Shown piece after piece: positions 9,356 through 18,550 of a stretch of 64,000 nucleotides of DNA. Every line of letters starts with the position of its first letter. Positions within the stretch are counted from its first letter, which is position 1. Below the pieces are notes generated by a model. The model searched no databases, was not told where the DNA came from, and saw only the letters and a program-made list of their open reading frames with translations. Made by a program: the position numbers and the translations under genes. Source of the DNA: Sporosarcina beigongshangi (GTDB lineage Bacteria; Actinomycetota; Actinomycetes; Actinomycetales; Micrococcaceae); contig NZ_JADHDY010000003.1 in NCBI RefSeq assembly GCF_016820535.1, forward strand, positions 310,001 to 374,000. The letters run 5' to 3'.

Positions 9356-10852
9356 TCAGCCTCCGGGAACGTATCTGGTTCCCGGGTGGCTGGCGGCAAC
9401 AATGGTCCGCAAGTCTTGCAGCACGGCGGGCGCAGCCCCGGCCGCCCGCGCCTGGAGCAGCACATTGCCCAGCGCCGTCGCTTCCACGGGTCCTGCCACA
9501 ACGGGCAGCCCGGTGGCGTTGGCGGTGAGCTGGCACAGCAGTTGGTTCTGGGATCCGCCGCCCACAATGTGGATGACATCCACCTGCCGGCCTGACAGCT
9601 GGGCCGCCTGGCGGACAGTCGTCGCGTAGGAAGCGGCGAGGCTGTCCAGAATGCAGCGCACGACGGCGGGTGCCCGGCTTTCCAGCACCCCTCCCGCTGC
9701 GCCGGCGGCGGCACGGATGCGTTCGGGCATCTTTCCGGGGGCGATGAAGTCCTCGGAATCAACATCGATGAGCGGACCGCCGGCCGGTTCGGCCGCCGCG
9801 GCAGCCAGCAGCCCGGGGAGGTCCAGCGCCGGTGACGGGGCCGCAGAAGCCGGGGACCCGGCGTCGTCCGCTTCCTGCTCCCACGTCCGGATCGATTCGC
9901 TCAGCAGCCACAGCCCGCCCACGTTGCGCAGGTAGCGGGTGGTGCCGTCCACGCCGCGCTCGTTGGTGAAGTTTGCCGTCCGGCTGGCCTCAGTCAGGAC
10001 CGGGGTGTCCAACTCCACCCCCACCAGCGACCAGGTGCCGGAGGAGATGTAGGCGAAGTTGTGTCCGTCCGCGGGGACGGCCGCGACGGCGGAGGCGGTG
10101 TCGTGCGAGCCGACGGCCACCACAGGGGTGGCTGCCGGGATCCCTGTCCGCACGGCGACGTCCGGCAGCAGCGTGCCGATGGTTTCCCCGGGCTCGACGA
10201 GCGGCGGGAAAAGCCCGGCCGGCAGGTCCAGCGCCGCCAGGAGTTCGGTGGCCCACTCCCCCGCGACGGCGTCGTACAGACCCGTGGTGGAGGCGTTTGT
10301 GGACTCCGTGCGGCGGCTGCCGGTGAGCCTGAACGCGATGAGGTCCGGGATCAGCAGGGCCTGCAGCCCGACGAAGTCCAGGCCGGCAGCCTTTTCCGCG
10401 GCCAGCTGGAAAATCGTGTTGAACGGCAGGTGCTGCAGCCCCGTGGTTTCATAGAGGCGATCCGGGCCGACGACGCCGTGGACGGCCTCCACCTGCGCGG
10501 CGCCGCGGGAATCCCGGTAGCTGAACGGAGGGTTCGCCAGTGCGCCGGAGTCGTCAACCAGGCCGTAGTCCACAGCCCAGCTGTCGATGCCGATGCTCTC
10601 GATGGTGCCGCCAACGGCCGCCGCGTGGTCCGCGGCGGCGCCCAGGCCGGTGAGAACCTCGGCGAGGAGCCCGTCGAAGTCCCAGTGCAGGCTGCCGTCC
10701 CGCTCAACAACCCCGTTGGGGAAGCGGTGCACCACGTGCAGTTCGGCTTTTCCGCCCCCAACGCCGCCGACGATGACGCGCCCGGAGGACGCGCCAATGT
10801 CGACGGCGGCGAACAGCCTGGCTGCAGGGCCTGCGGATTCAGCGCCGGTCAT
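9356..10852 (-). CDS. rhaB: L-rhamnulokinase
   Basis: RhaB phosphorylates L-rhamnulose to L-rhamnulose-1-phosphate with ATP, the second committed step of rhamnose catabolism. The 498-residue protein is a FGGY-type sugar kinase. The N-terminal phosphate loop AAVDIGASSGRVIVG, the substrate-loop Asp in IGIDSWAVDYGL and the later SSGTWSLVG and HIVGGGSQN motifs are all present. It is the last gene of rhaM-rhaI-rhaE-rhaB, and its ATG overlaps the rhaE stop in an ATGA, which suggests translational coupling. No clear terminator was found in the short gap to the convergent GH35 gene. Confidence 0.95.
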   Translation of the reverse strand: MTGAESAGPAARLFAAVDIGASSGRVIVGGVGGGKAELHVVHRFPNGVVERDGSLHWDFDGLLAEVLTGLGAAADHAAAVGGTIESIGIDSWAVDYGLVDDSGALANPPFSYRDSRGAAQVEAVHGVVGPDRLYETTGLQHLPFNTIFQLAAEKAAGLDFVGLQALLIPDLIAFRLTGSRRTESTNASTTGLYDAVAGEWATELLAALDLPAGLFPPLVEPGETIGTLLPDVAVRTGIPAATPVVAVGSHDTASAVAAVPADGHNFAYISSGTWSLVGVELDTPVLTEASRTANFTNERGVDGTTRYLRNVGGLWLLSESIRTWEQEADDAGSPASAAPSPALDLPGLLAAAAAEPAGGPLIDVDSEDFIAPGKMPERIRAAAGAAGGVLESRAPAVVRCILDSLAASYATTVRQAAQLSGRQVDVIHIVGGGSQNQLLCQLTANATGLPVVAGPVEATALGNVLLQARAAGAAPAVLQDLRTIVAASHPGTRYVPGG

Positions 10853-12948
10853 CGCAGGAAGGCCGCTGCCACGCCGGCGTCGACGGGGATGTGCAGGCCC
10901 GTGGTGTGCGAGAGCTCGGCGCTGGTGAGCACGGCGGCGGCGTTGGCCACGTTTTCCGGCAGCACCTCGCGCTTGAGCAGGGTGCGCTGGGCATAGTATT
11001 CGCCCAGCTTTTCCTCATCCACCCCGTACACGGCGGCACGCTTGGCGCCCCAGCCGCCGGCGAAGATGCCGGAGCCGCGGACCACGCCGTCAGGGTTGAT
11101 GCCGTTGACGCGCACCCCATACTCTCCCAGCTCGGCGGCGAGCAGGCGCACCTGGTGGGCCTGGTCTGCCTTGGTTGCGGAGTAGGCGATGTTGTTCGGC
11201 CCGGCAAACACGGAGTTCTTGGAGGAGATGTAGATGATGTCCCCGCCCATGTCCTGGTCGATGAGCACCTTCGCGGCGGCCTTGGAGACCAGGAAGGAGC
11301 CCTTGGCCATGACGTCGTGCTGCAGGTCCCAGTCCTTTTCGCTGGTTTCCAGCAGCGGCTTGGAGATGGACAGCCCGGCGTTGTTGACCACCAGGTCCAG
11401 CCCGCCAAAGGCCAGCACGGCGGCGTCGACGGCGGCGCGCACGGCGGCGTCGTCCGTGACGTCTGCTTGGATGCCGATGGCCACGTCGGGCCCGCCGAGT
11501 TCCAGCGCGACGGCCTGGGCGGCTTCCAGGTTCAGGTCGGCGATGACGACGCAGGCGCCTTCAGCCGCCAGCCGGGTGGCGATGGCCTTGCCAATGCCCG
11601 ACGCCGAACCTGTCACCAGGGCGATCCGGGTGGCGTGCGACTTGGGCTTGGGCAGGCGGGCCAGCTTGGCCTCTTCCAGCGCCCAGTATTCGATGCGGAA
11701 CTTCTCCGCCTCATCGATGGGGGCATACGTGGACAGTGACTCGGCGCCGCGCATGACGTTGATGGCGTTGAGGTAGAACTCCCCGGCAACCCGAGCTGTC
11801 TGCTTGTTGGCGCCGTAGGAGAACATGCCCACACCGGGGACCAGCACGATGGCCGGGTCCGCGCCGCGCATGGCGGGCGAATCGGGCAGCGCGTTGCGCT
11901 CGTAGTAGGCGGCGTAGTCCGTGCGGTATTCGGCGTGGAGTTCCTTCAGGCGCGCGATGGACTCTTCCACCGAGGCGTCCGCCGGCAGGTCCAGAATGAG
12001 CGGCTTGACCTTGGTGCGCAGGAAGTGGTCGGGGCAGCTGGTGCCCAGGGCGCCCAGGCGCGGGTGTTCGGCCGAACCCAGGAAATCCAGCACGGCGGCG
12101 TCGTCGCTGAAGTGGCCAACGGCGGCCTTGTCCGTGGAGGCGAGTCCGCGGATGGTCGGGGCCAGTGCGGCCGCCTTGGCGCGGCGTTCGGCCTCGGGCA
12201 GGGCGCCGTAGCCGGGCAGTGCCGCGCCGAACGGATCCTTGCGGCCGTTGTCACGGATGTAAGCCTCGGCGGTTTCAATGATCCACAGCGAGTTTGCTTC
12301 GGCTTCCTCGCTGGTGGCACCCCAGGCGGTGATGCCGTGGCCGCCCAGGATGGTGCCGATCGCCTCCGGGTTGTTGTCCTTGATCGCGGCAATGTCCAGG
12401 CCCAGCTGGAAGCCGGGACGGCGCCACGGCACCCAGGCCACCTTGTTGCCGAAGATCGCCGCGGTCAGCTCCCCGCCGTCCGCCGCCGTGGCGATGGCAA
12501 TGCCGGAGTCCGGGTGCAGGTGGTCCACGTGGGCCGCGTCGACCAGGCCGTGCATGGCCGTGTCGATCGACGGCGCCGCTCCGCCCTTGCCATGCAGGCA
12601 GTAGTCGAAGGCAGCGACCATTTCATCTTCCCGCTCAACTCCCGGGTAGCTGTTGACCAGGGCCCGCATGCGGTCCAGACGCAGCACCGCAAGGCCTGCT
12701 TCATTGAGGGTGCCGAGGTCTCCGCCGGAGCCCTTGACCCACAGCAGTTCCACGTCATCCCCTGTCACGGGGTCCTTGGCGGTGCCCTTGGCGGAGGTGT
12801 TGCCGCCTGCATAATTGGTGTTGCGCTTGTCGGCACCCAACCGGTTGGAGCGGGTGATCAGCTCAGCGACCGTGTCGGTGCCGGTAGGCGCGGTGGCGGG
12901 TGCCGCCGTCGTGCTGGGTGTATCAGTCACGTTGCTCTGCTCGCTCAT
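10849..12948 (-). CDS. rhaE: Bifunctional L-rhamnulose-1-phosphate aldolase / lactaldehyde dehydrogenase
   Basis: This fusion cleaves rhamnulose-1-phosphate to dihydroxyacetone phosphate and L-lactaldehyde, and its second half handles the lactaldehyde with NAD. Residues about 25-430 form a class II (zinc) aldolase/adducin domain, with the HxH metal pair in VDHLHPDSG and a later His in GGHGITAWG. Residues about 440-699 form a short-chain dehydrogenase with TGSASGIGKA and NNAG. The reading frame stays open far upstream, but the ATG at 12948 is chosen because it follows the rhaI stop by 2 nt and begins a normal 699-residue protein. This RhaE/RhaEW form replaces separate RhaD and AldA in many actinobacteria and bacilli. 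Confidence 0.94.
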   Translation of the reverse strand: MSEQSNVTDTPSTTAAPATAPTGTDTVAELITRSNRLGADKRNTNYAGGNTSAKGTAKDPVTGDDVELLWVKGSGGDLGTLNEAGLAVLRLDRMRALVNSYPGVEREDEMVAAFDYCLHGKGGAAPSIDTAMHGLVDAAHVDHLHPDSGIAIATAADGGELTAAIFGNKVAWVPWRRPGFQLGLDIAAIKDNNPEAIGTILGGHGITAWGATSEEAEANSLWIIETAEAYIRDNGRKDPFGAALPGYGALPEAERRAKAAALAPTIRGLASTDKAAVGHFSDDAAVLDFLGSAEHPRLGALGTSCPDHFLRTKVKPLILDLPADASVEESIARLKELHAEYRTDYAAYYERNALPDSPAMRGADPAIVLVPGVGMFSYGANKQTARVAGEFYLNAINVMRGAESLSTYAPIDEAEKFRIEYWALEEAKLARLPKPKSHATRIALVTGSASGIGKAIATRLAAEGACVVIADLNLEAAQAVALELGGPDVAIGIQADVTDDAAVRAAVDAAVLAFGGLDLVVNNAGLSISKPLLETSEKDWDLQHDVMAKGSFLVSKAAAKVLIDQDMGGDIIYISSKNSVFAGPNNIAYSATKADQAHQVRLLAAELGEYGVRVNGINPDGVVRGSGIFAGGWGAKRAAVYGVDEEKLGEYYAQRTLLKREVLPENVANAAAVLTSAELSHTTGLHIPVDAGVAAAFLR

Positions 12949-12950
12949 TG

Positions 12951-14117
12951 TTAGGCGCCCCATCCGGCCTGGGTTCCACCCACGCGCTCGTCGTTGATTT
13001 GCTTCTGGTAGCCGCTGGCGGCAAAGGCGGCCAGCGGGTCCGCTGGCAGGCCGCGGGATTCGCGCCATTCGGCGAGTGCCGGGCGGACGTCGGTGTAGAA
13101 GGCGTTGGAGAAGATGTCGTTGGCGCCGAGGACGTCGCCGGCGTTCTGCGCCTCGGTGAGGGCTGCCCGGTCCACGAGGAGGGCGCGGGCCGTCATTTCC
13201 TGCACGTTCAAAACGGAGCGGATCTGGCCGGGGATCTTTTCTTCCAGGTTGTGGCACTGGTCGAGCATGAGTGCCACGCCGGAGTCGGCGCCGAGGCCGT
13301 CGCCGCGGATGACCTCGTACATGATGCGGAACAGCTGGTAGGGATCGGCCGCACCGACGATCAGGTCGTCGTCGGCGTAGAAGCGGGAGTTGAAGTCGAA
13401 GGACCCCAACTTGCCCAGGCGCAGCAGCTGCGCCACGATGAACTCGATGTTGGTGCCGGGGGCGTGGTGGCCGGTGTCCAGGCAGACCAGCGCCTTCTCG
13501 CCGAGGGCGAGGGTGTGGGCGTAGGAGGTGCCCCAGTCCGGGACGTCCGTGTGGTAGAAGGCCGGCTCGAAGAACTTGTACTCCAGGACCATGCGCTGGT
13601 TCTCGCCCAGGCGGGCGTAAATCTCCTGCAGCGACTCGGCGAGGCGGTCCTGGCGGCCGCGGATGTCGCCCTGGCCGGGGTAGTTGGTGCCGTCGGCAAG
13701 CCAGATTTTCAGGTCGCGGGAGCCGGTGGCGTCCATGACGTCGATGCACTCAAAGTGGTGGTCAATCGCCTGACGGCGGACCGCTGCGTCCACATGGGTC
13801 AGGGAACCGAACTTGTAGATGTCGTCCTGGAAGGTGTTGGAGTTGACCGTGCCCAGGCCGACGCCGAGGTCCTTCGCGTAGGTGTTCAGCGCATCATAGT
13901 CATCCACCTTGTCCCACGGGATGTGCAGCGCGACCAGCGGCGCCAACCCGGTCAGCTCGTTGACCTTGGCAGCGTCCGCGATCTTCTCCTGCACCGTGCG
14001 GGGCGTGCCCGGCGTGCCAAACACCTTGAAGCGCGTGCCGGAGTTGCCGTAGGCCCACGAGGGTACCTCGATGGCCAGGTCGTCGAGGCGGCCCAGGGCC
14101 GCTGCCATGTCACTCAT
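12951..14117 (-). CDS. rhaI: L-rhamnose isomerase
   Basis: RhaI converts L-rhamnose to L-rhamnulose using divalent metal. The 388-residue product matches the shorter Pseudomonas-type isomerase rather than E. coli RhaA. Metal and substrate residues are plausible in LEYKFFEPAFYHTDVPDWG, CLDTGHHAPGTN and FDFNSRFYADDDL. The start MSDMAAALG (14117) is preferred because AAGG lies about 9 nt upstream; an ATG 9 nt earlier would sit directly on that ribosome site. The start region overlaps the rhaM stop by 8 nt. Confidence 0.94.
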   Translation of the reverse strand: MSDMAAALGRLDDLAIEVPSWAYGNSGTRFKVFGTPGTPRTVQEKIADAAKVNELTGLAPLVALHIPWDKVDDYDALNTYAKDLGVGLGTVNSNTFQDDIYKFGSLTHVDAAVRRQAIDHHFECIDVMDATGSRDLKIWLADGTNYPGQGDIRGRQDRLAESLQEIYARLGENQRMVLEYKFFEPAFYHTDVPDWGTSYAHTLALGEKALVCLDTGHHAPGTNIEFIVAQLLRLGKLGSFDFNSRFYADDDLIVGAADPYQLFRIMYEVIRGDGLGADSGVALMLDQCHNLEEKIPGQIRSVLNVQEMTARALLVDRAALTEAQNAGDVLGANDIFSNAFYTDVRPALAEWRESRGLPADPLAAFAASGYQKQINDERVGGTQAGWGA

Positions 14118-14472
14118 TGTGTGCATCCTTAGTTGTTGTGCTGGCGGCAGCCAACTGTTCCTCAAGATTGAAAACTTCGTCGAGCACAATAAACCCCTCA
14201 TCCGGGTTGCCGTCCGACGGCGGGAAGAGACTGGCCATTTCGGCCTGCCACCTGTCATTGACCTCGGTCAGCGCCATGCGTGCCCGGGCTGCGTCCAGGT
14301 CGTCGCATTCGACGATGCCGATCAACAGTCCGTCGTCTCCGAGGTGCAGGGTGTAGTCATTCCAGCCTGCCGCCTTGAGCTCCCGGAGCATCTCGGGCCA
14401 CACTCTTGCGTGCGCCTCCCGGTACGCGGAAAGGTGCCGGGGATCAACGGCAGAACGAAAACAAACCCGCAT
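14110..14472 (-). CDS. rhaM: L-rhamnose mutarotase
   Basis: RhaM interconverts alpha and beta anomers of L-rhamnose, feeding the isomerase. The 120-residue protein is an alpha/beta-barrel of the RhaM (DUF718) family with the active-site segment YREAHARVWPEM and a W-N-D-Y strand. It is about 15 residues longer than usual because of an acidic, Thr-rich C-terminal tail that overlaps rhaI. GAGG lies 7 nt before the ATG. It is the first gene of the rhamnose operon, with two type A operators directly upstream. Confidence 0.92.
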   Translation of the reverse strand: MRVCFRSAVDPRHLSAYREAHARVWPEMLRELKAAGWNDYTLHLGDDGLLIGIVECDDLDAARARMALTEVNDRWQAEMASLFPPSDGNPDEGFIVLDEVFNLEEQLAAASTTTKDAHNE

Positions 14473-14488
14473 GGCCGAACCTCAATCT

Positions 14489-14513
14489 TGAAACGATTCA
14501 TTGTTACGATTCA
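14489..14513. promoter_or_regulatory. Tandem type A operators between rhaM and the LacI gene
   Basis: TGAAACGATTCA (14489-14500) and TGTTACGATTCA (14502-14513) are spaced 13 bp centre to centre. They lie 17 bp upstream of the rhaM start and about 90 bp upstream of the divergent regulator start, so one protein could control both. The core promoter elements could not be placed with confidence. Confidence 0.8.
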
Positions 14514-14599
14514 AAGTACACTTGTTCACAAATCAATGTCAACCACGGCCCACAACGAAGACGGGCAGCAGGCGGTTGGCGGCACAGTGGAGGAGTTTC

Positions 14600-15607
14600 A
14601 TGCGGACCGCAAGCATCAAGGACGTTGCCAACCATGCCGGCGTGGCCGTGGGCACGGTGTCCAACGTCCTGAACTACCCGGAACGGGTCGCCTCAAAGAC
14701 CCGGGAACGGGTCCAGGCGTCCATCGCCGAACTTGGCTTTGTCCGCAACGACGTGGCGCGCCAGCTCCGGGCCGGGCACAGCCGCACCATCGGGCTGGTG
14801 GTGCTGGACATCGGAAACCCCTTCTTCTCCTCCCTGGCCAGGGCGGCGGAGGATGCCGCCGCGGAAGGTGGAAACGCCGTCGTGCTGGGCAACAGCGGGC
14901 ACGACGCCGGGCGAGAGCTGCACTACATCGACCTCTTCGAGGAACAGCGCGTCCAGGGCGTGCTCATCTCGCCCGTCGCCGAGAATTCCAAGCGTCTGGC
15001 AGCGCTCACGGCACGCGGCACAAAGGTGGTCCTCGTGGACAGCCCCTCCAGTGAAGACGAGTTCAGTTCCGTCTCGGTCGACGACGTCTCCGGCGGCTAT
15101 ATGGCCACCAAACATTTGCTGGACATTGGGCGCCGCAGGATTGCGTTCGTGGCGGGGCCGCAGCAGTTTCACCAGGTGGCTGACCGGCTCTCGGGCGCCA
15201 TGCGCGCGGTGGCAGAAGTTCCCGGCGCCACCCTAGAGGTCCTGCAGGCAGCAGACCTGACGGTGCTGGCCGGTCGCGGCGTGGGCGATGCGCTGGTTGA
15301 GCGCGAACGCAGCCTCCTGCCCGACGGACTGTTTTGCGCCAACGACCTGCTCGCACTGGGTGTCATGCAGTCATTGACGATGCTGCACACGCTGCGGATC
15401 CCTGAGGATGTTGCCCTGGTGGGCTACGACGACATCGACTTTGCCGCCTCGGCCGTGGTGCCGCTGACGTCGGTCCGCCAGCCCACCACGCTCATCGGGC
15501 GCACGGCGATCGAACTGCTTACCGAGCAGTTGGAGTCACCTTCCGCCGCACCCCGTTCAGTGGTTTTTAAGCCCGAGCTCGTGGTCCGGGCCAGCACCGG
15601 AAGCTGA
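14600..15607 (+). CDS. LacI-family transcriptional regulator of the rhamnogalacturonan/rhamnose genes
   Basis: The protein has an N-terminal LacI helix-turn-helix (SIKDVANHAGVAVGTVSNVLN, residues about 5-25) with the hinge helix, then a periplasmic-binding-protein-like effector domain ending in VGYDDIDFAASAVVPLTSVRQP, typical of GalR/LacI. The start MRTASIKDV at 14600 is chosen because GGAGGAG lies 4 nt upstream; 335 residues is the normal size. It is divergent from the rhamnose operon across paired type A operators. It is the only LacI-type gene here, so it is the best candidate for binding type A sites. The effector (perhaps rhamnose or a derivative) is inference. Confidence 0.9.
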   Translation: MRTASIKDVANHAGVAVGTVSNVLNYPERVASKTRERVQASIAELGFVRNDVARQLRAGHSRTIGLVVLDIGNPFFSSLARAAEDAAAEGGNAVVLGNSGHDAGRELHYIDLFEEQRVQGVLISPVAENSKRLAALTARGTKVVLVDSPSSEDEFSSVSVDDVSGGYMATKHLLDIGRRRIAFVAGPQQFHQVADRLSGAMRAVAEVPGATLEVLQAADLTVLAGRGVGDALVERERSLLPDGLFCANDLLALGVMQSLTMLHTLRIPEDVALVGYDDIDFAASAVVPLTSVRQPTTLIGRTAIELLTEQLESPSAAPRSVVFKPELVVRASTGS

Positions 15608-15641
15608 TTCCAGGAAGGCGGCCCGGGCGTCTTCCGCCGCC

Positions 15642-15664
15642 GGCGCCGCCCTCCGGGCGGTGCC
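15642..15664 (+). terminator. Hairpin terminator after the LacI gene
   Basis: A 10-bp GC stem (15642-15651 with 15655-15664, one G-T pair) has a 3-nt loop, 34 bp after the stop. The downstream T tract is weak. Confidence 0.6.
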
Positions 15665-15677
15665 TTCACATACAAAA

Positions 15678-15735
15678 TGAATCGTGTCAATCTTTTCAAA
15701 ATGCCTTGACCCGCCACTTTGGGAGTGGATACGCT
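15678..15735 (+). promoter_or_regulatory. Promoter of the second PL11 gene with a type A operator
   Basis: A type A operator TGAATCGTGTCA lies at 15678-15689. A -35-like TTGACC (15706-15711) and a -10-like TACGCT (15730-15735) follow with 18-bp spacing. The operator is therefore upstream of the -35 box, unlike at the ABC operon. Confidence 0.6.
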
Positions 15736-15784
15736 CAGCCGTGCACGGAAAGCGTTATCCCACTGAGGGGCGAACCGCCCAGAG

Positions 15785-18319
15785 ATGGATTCAACGATGA
15801 ATCTCAGCACCCATCCGATCCGCACAGCCGTGGCCCTTGCCGCGTCCACAGCCCTGGTTTTTGGCGTGGCGCTGCCAGCCGGGGCCGCATCCGACAAGGC
15901 CCCGCCAGGCGGCATCCAACTTGAAGCCCTGGACAGGGGGCTCGTGGCCGCCTCCACCTCGGACGGCATTTTCCTCAGCTGGCGGCTTCTCGCGCCCGAG
16001 GCCACCGGCGCCACCGCGACAGGACTGGCCGGACCGGATTTCGCGGTCTACCGGAACGGCACCAAGATTGCCACTGTCACCGACAGCACCAACTATGCCG
16101 ACGCCGCCGGCACGGCCACGGACCAGTACACCGTGTCCCCGGTGGTCAACGGCGTCGAGCTGGCAGCAAGCGGCGCCGCCACGGCATGGGAGCAGGGCTT
16201 CCACGACATCCCCCTGACGCGCCCGGCCGATGGCGTCACTCCAGCAGGCGAGGCCTACACCTACTCGGCCAACGACGTGTCGGTGGGCGACGTGGACGGC
16301 GACGGCGCCTACGAGTTCATTGTGAAATGGGACCCCTCCAATTCAAAGGACGTCTCTCAGGTGGGCTACACGGGCCCCGTCTTCATCGACACCTACAAGC
16401 TGGACGGGACCCTGCTCAACCGCATCGACCTCGGCGTGAACATTCGCGCCGGCGCCCATTACACCCAGTTCATGGTTTACGACTTTGACGGCGACGGTCG
16501 ATCCGAAACCATCCTCAAGACCGCCCCCGGCACCAAGTCCACCGGCTTCACCGCCGATGGGGCCGTCAGCAACGAAGCGTTTGTGACGCTGCCAAAGGCG
16601 GATGTGAAGGCAGGCTGGAGCAACAGCGACGACTACCGCATGAGCGCCGCCGACTATCACGAGCACCTGGTTGGCATGTTCCAGGGCTGGACCGAACACC
16701 CCGAAGTGAAGGCGGGCAACTGGCCCGCCACCTTGGAGGAGGCCTTTGGCATCCCGGTCACGCACAGCTATCCGCTGTCGCGTGCCGGCGCCGTCGAGCT
16801 GGTGGACTACTTCATGGACGTTTACGCCCCCTCGCGCAGCGCCCGCAACCAGCTGCGCAATTTTGAAGGCTTTATCGTTGACGGGCCGGAATACCTGACC
16901 GTTTTCGACAGCGCCACCGGCAAGGAACTTCAGACGGTGCCCTACGAGCCGGGCCGCGGCGACGACGGCCTGATGTGGGGCGACTACGCCATGGCCAGGA
17001 TCGAGCCCGGCAACCGGGTGGACCGCTTCCTGGCCGGCGTGGCCTATCTCGACGGCGAACACCCCTCGGCCGTGTTTGCCCGCGGCTACTACACGCGCAC
17101 CACCATGGCCACCTACGACTGGAACGGCAAGTCCCTGACCCAGCGCTGGATGATTGACAGCGGCCATGCCCCCATGAGCAACCCCTTCAACGATTCCCCG
17201 CACGGCCGCGACGGCACGGATCCCACGTATGGGAAGATCACCACGCAGGGCTTCCACTCGCTCAGCGCGGCTGATGTCGACGGCGACGGGCGGCAGGAGA
17301 TCGTCTACGGTTCCGCCACGATCGACGACGACGGTTCAGTGCTCTACAGCTCTTCCGACGTCATGCCACAGCAAAGCGCGGACCCCGGAGCAGACGCCCG
17401 CCTGGGCCACGGCGATGCCATGCACGTGGCGGACATCGACCCGTCCCGCCCCGGCCTGGAGATTTTCACGGTTCATGAAGGTGCGACGTGGGCGCCCTAC
17501 GGCTCTGCCCTGCGCGACGCCGCCACGGGAGAAATCCTGTTCGGCGCATACTCCGGCAAGGACACCGGCCGCGGCATGGTTGGCGACGTGCGAAGCGACG
17601 TTCCCGGACTGGAAGTCTGGTCGAGCATGCCGGGCGGCACGGAGGCCAGCGGCCTGTTGGGCTCCACCGGCTCCATACTCTCGGCGGCAACACCTGGCAC
17701 GAACCAGTCGATCCGCTGGTCCGCCAACCTCACCACCGCAATCGTCAACGGCAGCGGGACCGCCACACCCACGATTGACTCGTGGGAGCAGGGCAATGCG
17801 CTGACCGCCACCGGCACCCTGACGAACAACGGGACCAAGGGCACGGCGTCGCTGGTCGCGGACGTCCTGGGCGACTGGCGCGAGGAACTGTTGCTCCGCA
17901 CCGCTGATTCCAGCGCCCTGCGGATCTTCACCAACACCGAAGTCACCAACCACAAGCTGACCACGTTGATGCAAGATCCCCAGTACCGGGCGGAGGTGGC
18001 GCGGCAGAACACCACGTACAACCAGCCCTCCTACACCAGCTACTACCTGGCCAGCGACATGGACTTCTCCAAGGTGCCCCTGCAGACCCGTCCGGCAACC
18101 CCCGCGGCACCCAAGTTTGTGGACGCAGGAAAGTCTGCGCACGGGATTGTCATCACCCCCAACAGCGACACGATGGACTACTACGTCGACGGCGTCAAGG
18201 TGAAGAACGGTTCGACCAAGGTCTCCGCGCCATCCGTCACCGTTGCAGCGGTGCCGAAGCCGTTTGTTTCGATCGCGGAGGGCGCCACCGCCCAGTGGCA
18301 ACACACCTTCACAAAGTAA
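15785..18319 (+). CDS. Secreted rhamnogalacturonan lyase, polysaccharide lyase family 11
   Basis: The 844-residue enzyme should cleave rhamnogalacturonan-I between rhamnose and galacturonate by beta-elimination outside the cell. A signal peptide (about 1-35, hydrophobic core then LPAGAA) precedes a PL11 beta-propeller with many DVDGDG-type calcium repeats. The conserved blocks VSVGDVDGDGAYEFIVKWDPSNSK and LGVNIRAGAHYTQF are shared with the lyase in 1124-6628. Unlike that one, it has no binding modules and carries an extra segment of roughly 110 residues before DGPEYLTVF. A second ATG at 15797 is an equally good start for the signal peptide. Two hairpins end the transcript. Confidence 0.93.
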   Translation: MDSTMNLSTHPIRTAVALAASTALVFGVALPAGAASDKAPPGGIQLEALDRGLVAASTSDGIFLSWRLLAPEATGATATGLAGPDFAVYRNGTKIATVTDSTNYADAAGTATDQYTVSPVVNGVELAASGAATAWEQGFHDIPLTRPADGVTPAGEAYTYSANDVSVGDVDGDGAYEFIVKWDPSNSKDVSQVGYTGPVFIDTYKLDGTLLNRIDLGVNIRAGAHYTQFMVYDFDGDGRSETILKTAPGTKSTGFTADGAVSNEAFVTLPKADVKAGWSNSDDYRMSAADYHEHLVGMFQGWTEHPEVKAGNWPATLEEAFGIPVTHSYPLSRAGAVELVDYFMDVYAPSRSARNQLRNFEGFIVDGPEYLTVFDSATGKELQTVPYEPGRGDDGLMWGDYAMARIEPGNRVDRFLAGVAYLDGEHPSAVFARGYYTRTTMATYDWNGKSLTQRWMIDSGHAPMSNPFNDSPHGRDGTDPTYGKITTQGFHSLSAADVDGDGRQEIVYGSATIDDDGSVLYSSSDVMPQQSADPGADARLGHGDAMHVADIDPSRPGLEIFTVHEGATWAPYGSALRDAATGEILFGAYSGKDTGRGMVGDVRSDVPGLEVWSSMPGGTEASGLLGSTGSILSAATPGTNQSIRWSANLTTAIVNGSGTATPTIDSWEQGNALTATGTLTNNGTKGTASLVADVLGDWREELLLRTADSSALRIFTNTEVTNHKLTTLMQDPQYRAEVARQNTTYNQPSYTSYYLASDMDFSKVPLQTRPATPAAPKFVDAGKSAHGIVITPNSDTMDYYVDGVKVKNGSTKVSAPSVTVAAVPKPFVSIAEGATAQWQHTFTK

Positions 18320-18346
18320 CCAAGCCTTGCGGCACGGCCGCAAACA

Positions 18347-18385
18347 GCCGCCCCGGACGACGCCCCAAGCGCCGTCCGGGGCGGC
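18347..18385 (+). terminator. First terminator after the PL11 gene
   Basis: A perfect 13-bp stem (18347-18359 with 18373-18385) lies 27 bp after the stop. A second hairpin follows 5 bp later. Confidence 0.75.
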
Positions 18386-18390
18386 CGCGT

Positions 18391-18423
18391 GTCCGGGCGC
18401 CCACCGGCGAGCGGCGCCCGGAC
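18391..18423 (+). terminator. Second, tandem hairpin after the PL11 gene
   Basis: A perfect 11-bp stem GTCCGGGCGCC/GGCGCCCGGAC has an 11-nt loop. No T run follows, so it may be a backup terminator or a protected mRNA end. Confidence 0.6.
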
Positions 18424-18489
18424 CGCCGGCAAGGCAAAACACCGCGGTCAACGGTGGCGAAACAGTGGATTTGGGAGTGCGGCCAAGGC

Positions 18490-18516
18490 TAGACTGGGTA
18501 TTTGTGAAACCTTTCA
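18490..18516 (+). promoter_or_regulatory. GH42 promoter with type C operator
   Basis: A -10-like TAGACT at 18490-18495 is followed by TGAAACCTTTCA at 18505-18516. This perfect 5+2+5 palindrome is identical to the 12-mer at 28460. Its place just after the predicted start site suits a repressor. Confidence 0.65.
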
Positions 18517-18550
18517 ATTTTCCCTGAGAGCATTCGACCAAAGGAGTTCC

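Noticed and set aside
12949-13749. N-terminal extension of the rhaE frame into rhaI
   Set aside because: The extra 267 residues are Arg/Pro-rich shadow of rhaI; the real start follows the rhaI stop.
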